Positions 56,437 through 64,000 of a stretch of DNA of 64,000 nucleotides are shown piece after piece (the first letter of the stretch is position 1; each line of letters starts with the position of its first letter). Source of the stretch: DATCMA01 sp036563645. Its GTDB lineage: Bacteria; Actinomycetota; Actinomycetes; Mycobacteriales; Micromonosporaceae. The stretch is from contig DATCMA010000029.1 in the NCBI GenBank assembly GCA_036563645.1, forward strand, positions 32,722-96,721. Direction: 5' to 3'. The notes beneath the pieces were generated by a model that searched no databases, had not been told where the DNA came from, and saw nothing but the letters and a program-made list of their open reading frames with translations. The translations under genes and the position numbers were made by a program.

Positions 56437-57054
56437 CTAGAGGTCCTGCCTAGAACCTGACGTTATGAATTCATTGATGCTTTCGGTGCCATGTCGGGCG
56501 AATTCGACGAGAAACTCGCGAAGCGCCATCTGGCCCTCCTCCGTAGCGGTGTCGTCCCCGGTGACCAGGCGGCCGAGCGTCGAGAAGGCGATCGGCCACG
56601 CCGCGAGTCCGATGAGGGTGAAGAGCAACCGAGCGACCTCCGGACCGGCCGGTCTGCCCAGCTGCGCGGCGAGGGCGGCGCCGCTTCGGGCGTAACACCG
56701 CCGGCGTTCCTGCTCGTCTGGCACGAACTCACCGGTGCATTCGAGGGCTTCCCACAGCAGCATCCGCAAGAGTTCCGGCCGGGAGCGATGAAAATCGAAA
56801 GATTTACGAACGTAATCGCCGACGTCTTCGCCTTCTTCGACCACCGTCGCCAGCCGCATTTCCTCGAGCATCTCGCTGAGCACGCGCTGGTAGAGGCTCT
56901 CCTTGTCGCCGAACCGCGCGTAGATCCGCTCCTTGTTGTAGCCCGAGCGTGCGGCGATGCGGTCCACGCGTGCGCCGGCTAGGCCGTACGCGGCGAACTC
57001 CGCGCGGGCCGCGGCCAAGATCGCTGCCTGCGTCGCCTCCGGATCTCGTGGCAT
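56437..57054 (-). CDS. TetR-family transcriptional repressor
   Basis: A 205-residue TetR regulator. The helix-turn-helix is AILAAARAEFAAYGLAGARV then IAARSGYNKERIYARFGDKE, which is diagnostic, and the C-terminal helical ligand domain resembles the TetR_C group with LFTLIGLAAWPIAFSTLGR. It is divergent from an NAD(P)-reductase/MFS exporter operon, the usual layout for a repressor of drug efflux or detoxification. ATG 57054 gives MPRDPEATQ; upstream in-frame residues are less likely. Confidence 0.92.
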   Translation of the reverse strand: MPRDPEATQAAILAAARAEFAAYGLAGARVDRIAARSGYNKERIYARFGDKESLYQRVLSEMLEEMRLATVVEEGEDVGDYVRKSFDFHRSRPELLRMLLWEALECTGEFVPDEQERRRCYARSGAALAAQLGRPAGPEVARLLFTLIGLAAWPIAFSTLGRLVTGDDTATEEGQMALREFLVEFARHGTESINEFITSGSRQDL

Positions 57055-57200
57055 GACCAGATGGTAGCCCTCGACCTTTCCAACCAACTAGTTTGTTTGT
57101 TAGCCTGGCCGCCAACCGGCCACGGCCGCCGCCGCGGCCTGGGGCCGTGCTCTGCGCGACAAGCGATCACGACACGCGATCGAGACAGAGGAGCACAAAC
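57055..57200. promoter_or_regulatory. Divergent tetR / reductase control region with probable operator
   Basis: The perfect palindrome AACTAGTT at 57086-57093, extended by TTGTTTGTTAG to 57103, is the only AT-rich segment in this GC-rich spacer and is well placed for a TetR site controlling both directions. Confidence 0.5.
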
Positions 57201-57845
57201 GTGAAGGTTCTGCTGTTCGGCGCGAGCGGAAACATCGGCCGGGCGATCGCCACGGAGCTCCTGTCCCGGGGGCACACCGTGACCGGAGTGACCCGGCGAG
57301 GCCGAGTCGAGGGCCTCGAGCACGAGCGGTTCACCAGCCTCGCCGGCGACGCGACCGACCCGGCCACCGTCGCCTCCCTCGCCCCCGGCCACGACGCCGT
57401 CGCCAACGCGGTTGGCCCCGCCGTCGGCCGGGAGAACGACCGCGACACGATCGTCGGCGCGGCTCGGGCGTTAATCGAAGGGCTGCGCAAGGCGGGCGTC
57501 ACACGCCTGGTGACCATCGGCGGCGCGGGCAGCTTGGAGGTCGCCCCCGGTCGGCGGGTCCTGGACGACCCGAACTTCCCGGAGATGTGGCGTGCCAACG
57601 CCGAGGCGCAGGCTGAGGCGCTGAGCATCTTCCGCCAGGTCGAGGATCTGGAGTGGACGTACATCTCGCCCGCCGCGCACATCGGCGAAGGGCCGCGCAC
57701 CGGCGTCTTCCGCGTCGGCGGGGACCAGTTGCTGACCGACGAGAACGGCAAGAGCGAGATCTCGTACGCCGACTACGCGGTCGCCTTCGTCAACGAGCTG
57801 GAGAACCCCACGGCGATCCGCCGCCGCATCACCGTCGCCTACTGA
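57201..57845 (+). CDS. NAD(P)-dependent epimerase/reductase (NmrA/BVR-B-like SDR)
   Basis: A 214-residue atypical short-chain dehydrogenase. VLLFGASGNIGRAIATELL is the GxxGxxG dinucleotide site with TVTGVTRRGR following (basic residues suggest NADPH). The segment VTIGGAGSLEVAPGRR and the late WTYISPAAHIGEG fit the NAD(P)H-binding family related to biliverdin reductase B. GTG start at 57201 with AGAGGAG upstream. It forms an operon with the MFS exporter 29 bases downstream under the divergent TetR. It may act in detoxification or tailoring. Confidence 0.83.
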   Translation: MKVLLFGASGNIGRAIATELLSRGHTVTGVTRRGRVEGLEHERFTSLAGDATDPATVASLAPGHDAVANAVGPAVGRENDRDTIVGAARALIEGLRKAGVTRLVTIGGAGSLEVAPGRRVLDDPNFPEMWRANAEAQAEALSIFRQVEDLEWTYISPAAHIGEGPRTGVFRVGGDQLLTDENGKSEISYADYAVAFVNELENPTAIRRRITVAY

Positions 57846-57874
57846 TCGCCACGGCCACCGAAAGGCGGAACACC

Positions 57875-59122
57875 ATGACCACCGCATCCCCCGCCCGGGC
57901 CGGAAACCTCCGCTACATCGTCATCCTCGGCGCTCTGGTGGCCCTCGGTCCACTGTCGATCGACGCCTACCTCCCCGGGCTGCCCGAGCTGACCCGAGAC
58001 CTGGACACCAGCGCATCCGGCGCCCAGCTCACCATCACCGCGTGCCTGGTCGGTCTCGCGGTCGGGCAGCTAGTGGCCGGACCGCTCAGCGACGCGCTCG
58101 GTCGGCGTCGCCCGCTGATCGTCGGGCTCGCGCTCTACACGATCGCCGGATTGCTCTGCGCGCTCGCCACGGACATCCGCCTCCTGGTGGCCTTGCGCCT
58201 GGTCCAGGGCATCGCGGGCGCCTTCGGCATCGTCATCGCCAACGCCATCGTGCGTGACCGGACCTCCGGCGCCGAAGCGGCCCGATTCTTCGCCATGCTC
58301 ATGCTGGTCACCGGACTGGCGCCGGTCTTCTCCCCCATCGCCGGCGGTCAGATCCTGCGCGTGACGACCTGGGAAGGCATCTTCATCGCCCTCGCCGCGC
58401 TCAGCGGCCTCATGCTCCTGGCCAGCCTGGTCGGCCTGCCGGAGACGCTGCCTCCCGAGCGGCGGCAGCGGGGCGGTCTGCGGGCCATGGGTCCGACCTT
58501 CGTCCGCCTCCTGTCCGACCGGGTCTTCACCGGGTACGTCCTGGCCGACGGCTTCGCGTTCGCCGCGATGTTCGCCTACATCGCCGGGTCGCCGTACGTG
58601 TTGCAGGACATCCACGGACTCTCCCCGCAGGCGTACAGCGCGGTGTTCGGGGTCAACGCGCTCGGCCTGGTCGTCGCCGCTCAGGCGAGCGGCCGGGTGG
58701 TGCACCGCACCGGGGCCCGTCCGCTGCTCGCCGCCGGCGTGATCGGGAGCGCGGTGGGCGGCATCGCCGTGCTGCTGGCGGTCGTGACCGACGCCGGCTT
58801 GGCGCCGCTGCTCGTCGCGCTGTTCGTGGCGGTCGCCAGCGTGGGCCTCGTGATGCCCAACGCCGCCGCCCTGGCGTTGCAGGACCACGGTGACACCGCG
58901 GGCAGTGCGGCCGCCCTGCTCGGCTTCGCGCAGTTCCTCATCGGCGGGGTGCTGGCGCCGATCGCGGGCGCGGGTGGCGCGGGCACCGCGGTGCCGATGG
59001 GCGCCCAGATGGCGGTGCTCGGCGCCCTGTCGCTCATCGTCTTCCTCGCCCTCACCCGGCGGCGTGCTCGTTCCGTGGCCCCAGCTGACCTCGACGAGCT
59101 CAGCGCCTCCGTCACGCGCTGA
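57875..59122 (+). CDS. Bcr/CflA-type MFS multidrug exporter
   Basis: A 415-residue, 12-helix drug:proton antiporter of the DHA1 family. LGALVALGPLSIDAYLPGLPE, split as LGALVALGPLSIDAYL and PGLPELTRDL, is the Bcr/CflA start. Motif A follows as GPLSDALGRRRPLIVGL, and LRLVQGIAGAFGIVIANAIV gives motif B/C-like positions. It is the probable exporter of the cluster product or of a toxic compound, controlled by the divergent TetR. Confidence 0.92.
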   Translation: MTTASPARAGNLRYIVILGALVALGPLSIDAYLPGLPELTRDLDTSASGAQLTITACLVGLAVGQLVAGPLSDALGRRRPLIVGLALYTIAGLLCALATDIRLLVALRLVQGIAGAFGIVIANAIVRDRTSGAEAARFFAMLMLVTGLAPVFSPIAGGQILRVTTWEGIFIALAALSGLMLLASLVGLPETLPPERRQRGGLRAMGPTFVRLLSDRVFTGYVLADGFAFAAMFAYIAGSPYVLQDIHGLSPQAYSAVFGVNALGLVVAAQASGRVVHRTGARPLLAAGVIGSAVGGIAVLLAVVTDAGLAPLLVALFVAVASVGLVMPNAAALALQDHGDTAGSAAALLGFAQFLIGGVLAPIAGAGGAGTAVPMGAQMAVLGALSLIVFLALTRRRARSVAPADLDELSASVTR

Positions 59123-59233
59123 CCCGCCGGGCCGAGACCCCACTCGACGGACGCCACTTGAGAGGGCCGGTCGCAGCGCGGCGACGGTGCCCTGGTGGTC
59201 GACAGCCCGGTGTTCGGGCGAACGGACGGATGC

Positions 59234-59264
59234 CGTCCACATCGGGACGGGTGTCGTCCACATC
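59234..59264. repeat. Direct repeat CGTCCACATC upstream of the GAPDH gene
   Basis: CGTCCACATC occurs at 59234-59243 and 59255-59264, 21 bases apart, that is two helical turns, just 20 bases before the GAPDH start codon. It may be a regulator binding site. Confidence 0.45.
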
Positions 59265-59283
59265 AGAAAAAGAGAGGAACGGT

Positions 59284-60288
59284 ATGACCACGACCGTTGC
59301 CATCAACGGATTCGGCCGGATCGGGCGGAGCTTCTTCCGCGCCGCTCTGGCACGCCAGGCCGACTTCCAGATCGTCGCCGTCAACGACTTGACCGACGCG
59401 CGCACTCTCGCCCACCTGCTGCGATACGACAGCGTCCTCGGTCGTCTCAATGAGGAGGTGACGGTCTCCGGCGACGAAATCAGCGTCGCGGGCAGGACGT
59501 TCCGGGTGTTCAGTGAGCGCGATCCGGCCAACTTGCCCTGGAAGGATCTGGGCGTGGACGTGGTCGTCGAGGCCACGGGGGCGTTCACCGACGCGACCAA
59601 GGCCCGCGCGCACCTCGACGCGGGCGCCCGGAAGGTGCTCATCACCGCGCCAGCCAAGAACGAGGACATCACGATCGCGTACGGGATCAACCACGACGCC
59701 TACGACCCCGACCGACACCACATCATCTCGAACGCCTCGTGCACCACGAACTGCCTCGCGCCGATGGCCCGCGTCTTGCACGACGGGCTCGGCATCGAGC
59801 GGGGTCTAATGACCACGGTGCACGCCTACACGCAGGACCAAAACCTGCAGGACGGCCCGCACCGCGACGTGCGCCGCGCCCGAGGCGCCGCACAGAACAT
59901 CGTCCCCACCACCACCGGGGCCGCGAAGGCCATTGGGCTGGTGCTGCCGGAGCTCCAGGGCCGTCTCGACGGGTACGCGCTGCGCGTCCCGGTGCCCACC
60001 GGGTCGTGCACGGACCTGAGCGTGACGGTCAGCCGAGAGACCACGGTCGAGGAGGTCAACGCGCTGTTCCGGGAAGCCGCGGAAGGCCGGCTGGCGGGCA
60101 TCCTCAGCTACACCGAGGATCCCATCGTCTCCGCCGACATCGTGACCGACCCAGCCTCCTGCATCGTCGACGCGGGTCTCACCAAGGTGATCGGAAACCA
60201 AGTGAAGGTCGTCGCCTGGTACGACAACGAGTGGGGTTTCTCCAACCGCGTGGTCGACGTGGTCACCCTCCTCGGCGCCAAGTCCTGA
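59284..60288 (+). CDS. gap: Glyceraldehyde-3-phosphate dehydrogenase (type I), cluster-associated copy
   Basis: Catalytically complete 334-residue GAPDH: VAINGFGRIGRSFFRA, VNDLTDARTLAHLLRYDS (Asp for NAD preference), SNASCTTNCLAPMARVLHD (active Cys), TTVHAYTQDQNLQDGPH, RRARGAAQNIVPTTTGAAKA and AWYDNEWGFSNRV. It is not in a gapA-pgk-tpi glycolytic operon, so it is probably a second copy. Two explanations fit: a target variant giving self-resistance, as for pentalenolactone producers, or redirection of triose phosphate flux toward aromatic precursors. ATG at 59284 follows GAGAGGAACGG. Confidence 0.93.
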   Translation: MTTTVAINGFGRIGRSFFRAALARQADFQIVAVNDLTDARTLAHLLRYDSVLGRLNEEVTVSGDEISVAGRTFRVFSERDPANLPWKDLGVDVVVEATGAFTDATKARAHLDAGARKVLITAPAKNEDITIAYGINHDAYDPDRHHIISNASCTTNCLAPMARVLHDGLGIERGLMTTVHAYTQDQNLQDGPHRDVRRARGAAQNIVPTTTGAAKAIGLVLPELQGRLDGYALRVPVPTGSCTDLSVTVSRETTVEEVNALFREAAEGRLAGILSYTEDPIVSADIVTDPASCIVDAGLTKVIGNQVKVVAWYDNEWGFSNRVVDVVTLLGAKS

Positions 60289-60384
60289 CCGGGCAGCCAG
60301 TCCTGACTGAGCCGCCGCGGGCGGTCAAGCTCCCCCGTCAGATCGCCCGCGGCACATTCCCCTCTCTCACGGAGGCATCGGGAC

Positions 60385-61305
60385 ATGATCCGCCACGACG
60401 GCGAACAAGCGGTCCAGCGACGGGCCGGGGAGGGCCACGAAGGCTGGGGCTCGCCCATGTTTGGCCCGGAGATCCCAATTGGATTTCGCGCCTTCCTGCG
60501 TGCGCAGCGCCTGCTGATCCTGGGTGCCCGGGATGATTCGGACGCGGTCTGGGCGACGGTGCTCAGTGGCCCACGCGGCTTTATCCAGCCCACCAGCGAG
60601 CGCACGATCGAGATCGCCGCGCTGCCCGCGTACGGCGACCCCTTGCGGGACGTCTTCACCACGACCCGCGACGTGGGCATGCTCGCCATCGATCCGGAGA
60701 CACAGCGCCGGATCCGGGTCAACGGCCGGGCGATGCGCCGCGGCGACGGGCTAAGCGTGATCACCGACCAGGTCCTCGGGAACTGCCCGAAGTACCTCCA
60801 ACGCCGCGAGGTCGTCGCGGTCGAACCCCCGCCGACCGAGGCCGAGGCCCGCGTCTGGCGCGGTACCGCACTCACCGACCACCAGCAGCGGCTGATCCAG
60901 GCCGCCGACACGTTCTTCATCGCCAGCCACGCCCCAGGGCACGGGGGCGACGCCTCGCATCGCGGCGGGATGCCGGGATTCGTCCGCGTCGTGGGCCCGC
61001 GGCACCTCGCCTGGCCGGACTACGTCGGCAACTCCTTCTATATGACGTTCGGCAACATGCACCTCGATCCGCGGTGCGGCTTGCTGTTCCTCGACTGGGA
61101 GACCGGCGACACGGTGCAGCTCACCGGCCGTGGCCGTATCGACTGGGACCCGCAGCGCGCGGCCGAGTTCCCTGGGGCGCTCCGGGTGATCGACTTCGAA
61201 GTCGAGCAGGTCGTGCAGATCGAGCGAGCTCACCCCCTGCGCTGGCGGCTGTGCGCCTACTCCCGCTTCAACCCGCCGAGCACGTGCTTTGTCGAAGGTG
61301 TGTGA
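60385..61305 (+). CDS. Pyridoxamine 5'-phosphate oxidase-family (flavin split-barrel) protein
   Basis: A 306-residue protein with two half-barrels: FRAFLRAQRLLILGARDDSD and DPLRDVFTTTRDVGMLAIDP in the first, then IASHAPGHGGDASHRGGMPG and SFYMTFGNMHLDPRCGLLFL in the second, with VQLTGRGRIDWD near the end. This long form binds FMN or F420 and acts on unknown substrates. The conserved NCPKYLQRRE in the middle is typical of the group. It lies 96 bases after the GAPDH gene and one base before the Dabb gene, so the latter two are coupled. Could be a tailoring or detoxifying oxidoreductase. Confidence 0.85.
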   Translation: MIRHDGEQAVQRRAGEGHEGWGSPMFGPEIPIGFRAFLRAQRLLILGARDDSDAVWATVLSGPRGFIQPTSERTIEIAALPAYGDPLRDVFTTTRDVGMLAIDPETQRRIRVNGRAMRRGDGLSVITDQVLGNCPKYLQRREVVAVEPPPTEAEARVWRGTALTDHQQRLIQAADTFFIASHAPGHGGDASHRGGMPGFVRVVGPRHLAWPDYVGNSFYMTFGNMHLDPRCGLLFLDWETGDTVQLTGRGRIDWDPQRAAEFPGALRVIDFEVEQVVQIERAHPLRWRLCAYSRFNPPSTCFVEGV

Positions 61306-61306
61306 G

Positions 61307-61582
61307 ATGCTGACCCACGTCGTCCTCATGCGACTGAAAGATCCCGCGGACGCGCCCGCCGCGCGGGAGATGCTCGCCGCGCTGGCCACCGATGTCCCCC
61401 AGTGCCGCACCCTGCGCGTCGGCGTCGACACCGGGCGTGGGCCGCACTCGTGGGACCTCGCGTTGATCACTACGCACGATGACGCCGAGGCGCTCGCCGC
61501 CTACCAGGCTCATCCGCGTCACCAGGAGGTCGTGAGCTGGCTCGGCCCGCGGATCGCCCAGCGGGCCATTGTGGACTTTTGA
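61307..61582 (+). CDS. Dabb (stress-responsive A/B barrel) domain protein
   Basis: A 91-residue dimeric alpha/beta-barrel protein. MLTHVVLMRLKDPAD at the start and HDDAEALAAYQAHPRHQEVV are the Dabb signature. Members include plant stress proteins and small polyketide cyclases such as olivetolic acid cyclase, so a catalytic role is possible, but none can be shown. The ATG follows the upstream stop by one base. Confidence 0.87.
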   Translation: MLTHVVLMRLKDPADAPAAREMLAALATDVPQCRTLRVGVDTGRGPHSWDLALITTHDDAEALAAYQAHPRHQEVVSWLGPRIAQRAIVDF

Positions 61583-61704
61583 TCGCCGCCTGTCGTCCGC
61601 GGAATTCGGCCGTCGATCGCGCGTCCCGGCGCGGTGTCTCGCGCCCCGCGGGAGATTTCGTCATGTCGTCGTGTCGTCGACCCCGGTGAGTTAGCGTCGT
61701 AGCC

Positions 61705-62136
61705 ATGCCTATCCGCACCGCGTCCGCCGAATGGCGAGGAAATCTCACCGATGGCTCGGGATCGATCCGCACCGGCAAGGGCGGGTTGCAGGGGAGCTAC
61801 TCGTTCCGATCTCGCTTCGAGGAAGGGGAGGGCACCAACCCCGAGGAGCTGGTGGCCGCGGCCCACGCCGGGTGCTTTTCGATGGCGCTCTCCAAGGGGT
61901 TGTCGGACGCCGGATTCACACCCGTCTCGGTCAACACCACGGTCGAGCTGCACCTGGAGAAGACGGATGCGGGGATGACGATCACGCGCATCGACCTGAA
62001 CACCGTGGCGGACGTGCCCGAGATCGAGGACGCGCGGTTCCAGGAGATCGCGCGGAACGCCAAGGACAACTGCCCAATCTCGCGCCTGCTGGCGCCCGCC
62101 GCGCAGATCACGTTGTCCGCGCGTCTGGCTCGCTGA
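61705..62136 (+). CDS. OsmC-family peroxiredoxin
   Basis: A 143-residue hydroperoxide reductase of the OsmC type. Catalytic cysteines lie in AAAHAGCFSMALSKGL and AKDNCPISRLL, with GTNPEELVAAAHA before the first. It reduces organic hydroperoxides, probably with a lipoyl or thiol donor. ATG 61705. Its relation to the accessory cluster is unclear; it has its own 120-base upstream spacer and may be core. Confidence 0.93.
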   Translation: MPIRTASAEWRGNLTDGSGSIRTGKGGLQGSYSFRSRFEEGEGTNPEELVAAAHAGCFSMALSKGLSDAGFTPVSVNTTVELHLEKTDAGMTITRIDLNTVADVPEIEDARFQEIARNAKDNCPISRLLAPAAQITLSARLAR

Positions 62137-62259
62137 CGACCCGGGGGCCGCTGGACCCCGATGAGGCGAGTAGCCCCCGGGTCACGACCGGGGCCGGCAT
62201 GCCCTCGCGTCACGATCAGGGAGGGTTCGCCGAGATCGTGCCGACGGCACAATGGGTGC

Positions 62260-62613
62260 GTGCCCGTCGAGATGAGCCGCGAGCGCTTCGAGGAGCTGGT
62301 CAGCGAGGCGCTCGACGAGGTCCCCCAGGAGTTGCTCACGTTGATGAGCAACGTCGTGATCCTGGTCGAAGACGAGCCGCCGCCGGACGAGCCCGACCTC
62401 CTCGGCCTCTATGAAGGGCATGCGTTGACCACGCGGGGGTGGGACTACGCGGGCGTCCTTCCGGACCGGATCATCATCTTCCGAAACCCGATCTTGCGCA
62501 TCTGCGAATCCGAAGAGGACGTCGTCGAAGAGGTGAAGATCACCGTCGTCCACGAGATCGCTCACCACTTCGGCATCGACGACGAGCGGCTGCACGCCCT
62601 CGGGTGGGGGTGA
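62260..62613 (+). CDS. Zincin-like metallopeptidase (PF06262 family)
   Basis: A 117-residue protein with the zinc motif HEIAHHFGIDDERLHALGW (HExxH plus a downstream acidic residue) and LPDRIIIFRNPIL before it. Small acid-rich members of this family are widespread in actinobacteria and of unknown substrate. The GTG at 62260 gives the common N-terminus VPVEMSRERFEELV. It usually lies near serS and pheA; here serS is about 17 kb away because of the intervening accessory genes. It converges on pheA with a 4-base gap. Confidence 0.9.
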   Translation: MPVEMSRERFEELVSEALDEVPQELLTLMSNVVILVEDEPPPDEPDLLGLYEGHALTTRGWDYAGVLPDRIIIFRNPILRICESEEDVVEEVKITVVHEIAHHFGIDDERLHALGWG

Positions 62614-62617
62614 CCGG

Positions 62618-63577
62618 TCAATCCAGGTCGCCGGCGCGGATTCGGGCGAGCCACGCCGCCGACTCGGCGTAATCCTCGTCCGTGAGGCCGGCTGGCGCGG
62701 GAACCGGCTGATCGTTGGGCGTACCGGGCGGGCGATGCCGCGGGTAGGAGCCGAGGAAGCGCACGCGCGGGCAGATCCGCCGCAGGCCTTGGAGCGCCTC
62801 CCCGAGCCGGCTTTCCGCCACGTGGCCGGTGCAGTCGAGGAAGAAGACGTACCGCCCGAGCATCTCCCCGGTCGGCCGAGATTCGATCCGGGTGAGGTTG
62901 ACCCCGCGGACCGCTAGCTCCATGAGGACGGAGAGCAGCGCCCCAACCCGATCGTGGGCGATGTACACCGCCAGCGAGGTGACGTCGTCTCCCGTCGGCG
63001 CCGGTGGGGGCGCGGGCCGGGTGACGAGGACGAAGCGCGTCATCGCGTCGGGGTGGTCCTCAATCTTGTCCGCGAGGACCGTCAGCTTGTGCCGTTCCGC
63101 GCCCAGTGGGGTGCAGATCGCGGCGTCGTACTCACCCGCGGCGACCGCCGCGGCCGCGGCCCCGTTGGAGAGGACGTCGACGACGGTCGCGTCGGGCACG
63201 TGCTGGCCGAGCCACCCGCGGCACTGGGTCGAGGCCTGGGGGTGCGCGGCGACGCTCCGAATCTCGGAGAGGGTGAGGCCGGGGCGACCGGTCGCGAGGA
63301 CGAACTCGACGGGGAGCACGACCTCCCGCGTGATGATCAGCGGGCTGCCTTCGATGAGTTCGTCGAGTGTCACGCCCACCGCGCCCCCGATCGAGTTCTC
63401 CAGGGGGACGAGCGCCGCGTCGGCGTCGCCAGAGCGGACCGCGTCCAGCGCGTCGGGGATGCTGCGCGCGGGGGCGCAGCTGCCGCCCTGGGCCTCGGGG
63501 ATCGCGCGGAGCGCCTGCTCCGCGAAGGTGCCCTCAGGGCCCAGGTAGACAAAGCGTGGCGCGTGTTGTGCCGGCAT
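62618..63577 (-). CDS. pheA: Prephenate dehydratase
   Basis: Converts prephenate to phenylpyruvate for phenylalanine. The 319-residue protein begins RFVYLGPEGTFAEQALRAI, has VPLENSIGGAVGVTLDEL, the catalytic DAMTRFVLVTR (TRF motif), and a C-terminal ACT domain with GVNLTRIESRPTG (the ESRP phenylalanine site). It competes for prephenate with the cluster's TyrA-type enzyme. ATG 63577 with the product starting MPAQHAPRF. The C-terminal 40 residues are a Pro-rich extension common in actinobacteria. Confidence 0.95.
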   Translation of the reverse strand: MPAQHAPRFVYLGPEGTFAEQALRAIPEAQGGSCAPARSIPDALDAVRSGDADAALVPLENSIGGAVGVTLDELIEGSPLIITREVVLPVEFVLATGRPGLTLSEIRSVAAHPQASTQCRGWLGQHVPDATVVDVLSNGAAAAAVAAGEYDAAICTPLGAERHKLTVLADKIEDHPDAMTRFVLVTRPAPPPAPTGDDVTSLAVYIAHDRVGALLSVLMELAVRGVNLTRIESRPTGEMLGRYVFFLDCTGHVAESRLGEALQGLRRICPRVRFLGSYPRHRPPGTPNDQPVPAPAGLTDEDYAESAAWLARIRAGDLD

Positions 63578-63582
63578 GTGCC

Positions 63583-64000
63583 CTAGCGTACGGGTGCGGA
63601 CGTCTCCGACGATGGCGCGTCGCACGCCCGAGAGCGAATCCCGGCGGGTGCGACGGCGCGGACCCGGGCGGTGCACACGTCGGTGCCGGCGGCCACCAGG
63701 GCGAGGTCGGGGGGCGTGCCCTGGGTGACGACCAGGAGCGGTTCCCGTCCGGGGACGCGCAGCTCCGTGTACTGCCAGTCGCCCGCGCAGAGGGGACCGA
63801 GCTGCGCGGTGGCCGTGGCCCATGAGGGGAGGACCTGGGCTTGGCGCAGCACGGCGAGCACCGTGGCGCCGTCGGGCTGGCCACGGCAGTCCACCGCGAT
63901 CCGCTCCTCGGTGACGGTGGGGGCAGGTGGTGGGGGCGGGATCGGCGGCTGGAGGACGACGGCCGTCGTGGTCGGGGCGCGCGTCGGCGCGGGGGACGAC
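63583..64000 (-). CDS. Truncated Pro/Thr-linker protein of unknown function (N-terminus beyond the window)
   Basis: The open frame on the minus strand continues past 64000. The visible C-terminal 138 residues start with a Pro/Thr-rich linker (PTRAPTTTAVVLQPPIPPPP), then a domain of about 100 residues with ERIAVDCRG, GPLCAGDWQYTELRV, LLVVTQGTPPDLALV and GTDVCTARVRAV, with three or four cysteines. This looks like an exported, membrane- or lipid-anchored protein. It lies 5 bases upstream of pheA on the same strand and may be co-transcribed. Confidence 0.6.
   Translation of the reverse strand, partial: SSPAPTRAPTTTAVVLQPPIPPPPPAPTVTEERIAVDCRGQPDGATVLAVLRQAQVLPSWATATAQLGPLCAGDWQYTELRVPGREPLLVVTQGTPPDLALVAAGTDVCTARVRAVAPAGIRSRACDAPSSETSAPVR

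Overview
The window is high-GC DNA of an actinomycete. The chromosomal gene order is the evidence: murJ / pcnA / ino1-padR / DUF5318 / class A PBP / membrane glycosyltransferase / rpsF-ssb-rpsR-rplI / dnaB is the block that lies beside the replication origin in Streptomyces, and much of it is shared with Mycobacterium. A Bpa-type proteasome activator, GT87 mannosyltransferase-like proteins and many GTG/TTG starts agree with this. The species cannot be named from sequence alone.

Layout. 0-20 kb is conserved core: cell wall (murJ, class A PBP), tRNA CCA end (pcnA), inositol phosphate (ino1 with its PadR repressor and a clear operator), DNA repair (nfo), the S6-SSB-S18-L9 operon and dnaB. dnaB is preceded by a helically phased row of DnaA-box-like sites and, divergently, by a large protein with a Trp nonapeptide repeat. 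20-25 kb is a four-gene minus-strand operon with 4-base overlaps: a GGDEF-EAL protein, a polytopic membrane protein and two fluoride channel subunits, preceded by an AT-rich non-coding island. 25.8-37.5 kb holds molybdenum cofactor genes in two groups (moaC-mog-moeA-moaE and moaA-moaD), separated by a GT87 protein, a DoxX protein, a small secreted protein, an EndoQ-UvrD fusion and a metallophosphoesterase. 37.5-45 kb is mixed housekeeping: fructosamine kinase, a YbjN/T3SS-chaperone-like protein, an orphan periplasmic binding protein, bpa, two HAD phosphatases and serS.

45.3-61.6 kb is the accessory part, lying between serS and a metallopeptidase-pheA pair that are usually close neighbours. 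It encodes a two-component flavin hydroxylase (oxygenase gene interrupted by a one-base frameshift), a stand-alone AMP ligase, an FAD/NAD(P)-binding protein, a class II aldolase-fold protein of the size of CloR/NovR, a class II DAHP synthase, a methyltransferase, a prephenate dehydrogenase, AraC and TetR regulators, an NAD(P)-dependent reductase, a Bcr/CflA exporter, a GAPDH, a flavin split-barrel protein and a Dabb protein. Together they suggest a compact pathway: boosted shikimate flux to 4-hydroxyphenylpyruvate, side-chain shortening, ortho-hydroxylation, methylation and carboxyl activation, with export and possibly a resistant GAPDH. No NRPS, PKS or carrier protein is present in the window. 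The product is unknown, and this is the best candidate for an undescribed system here.

The right end returns to core: OsmC, zincin-like metallopeptidase, pheA, and a truncated Pro-rich protein.
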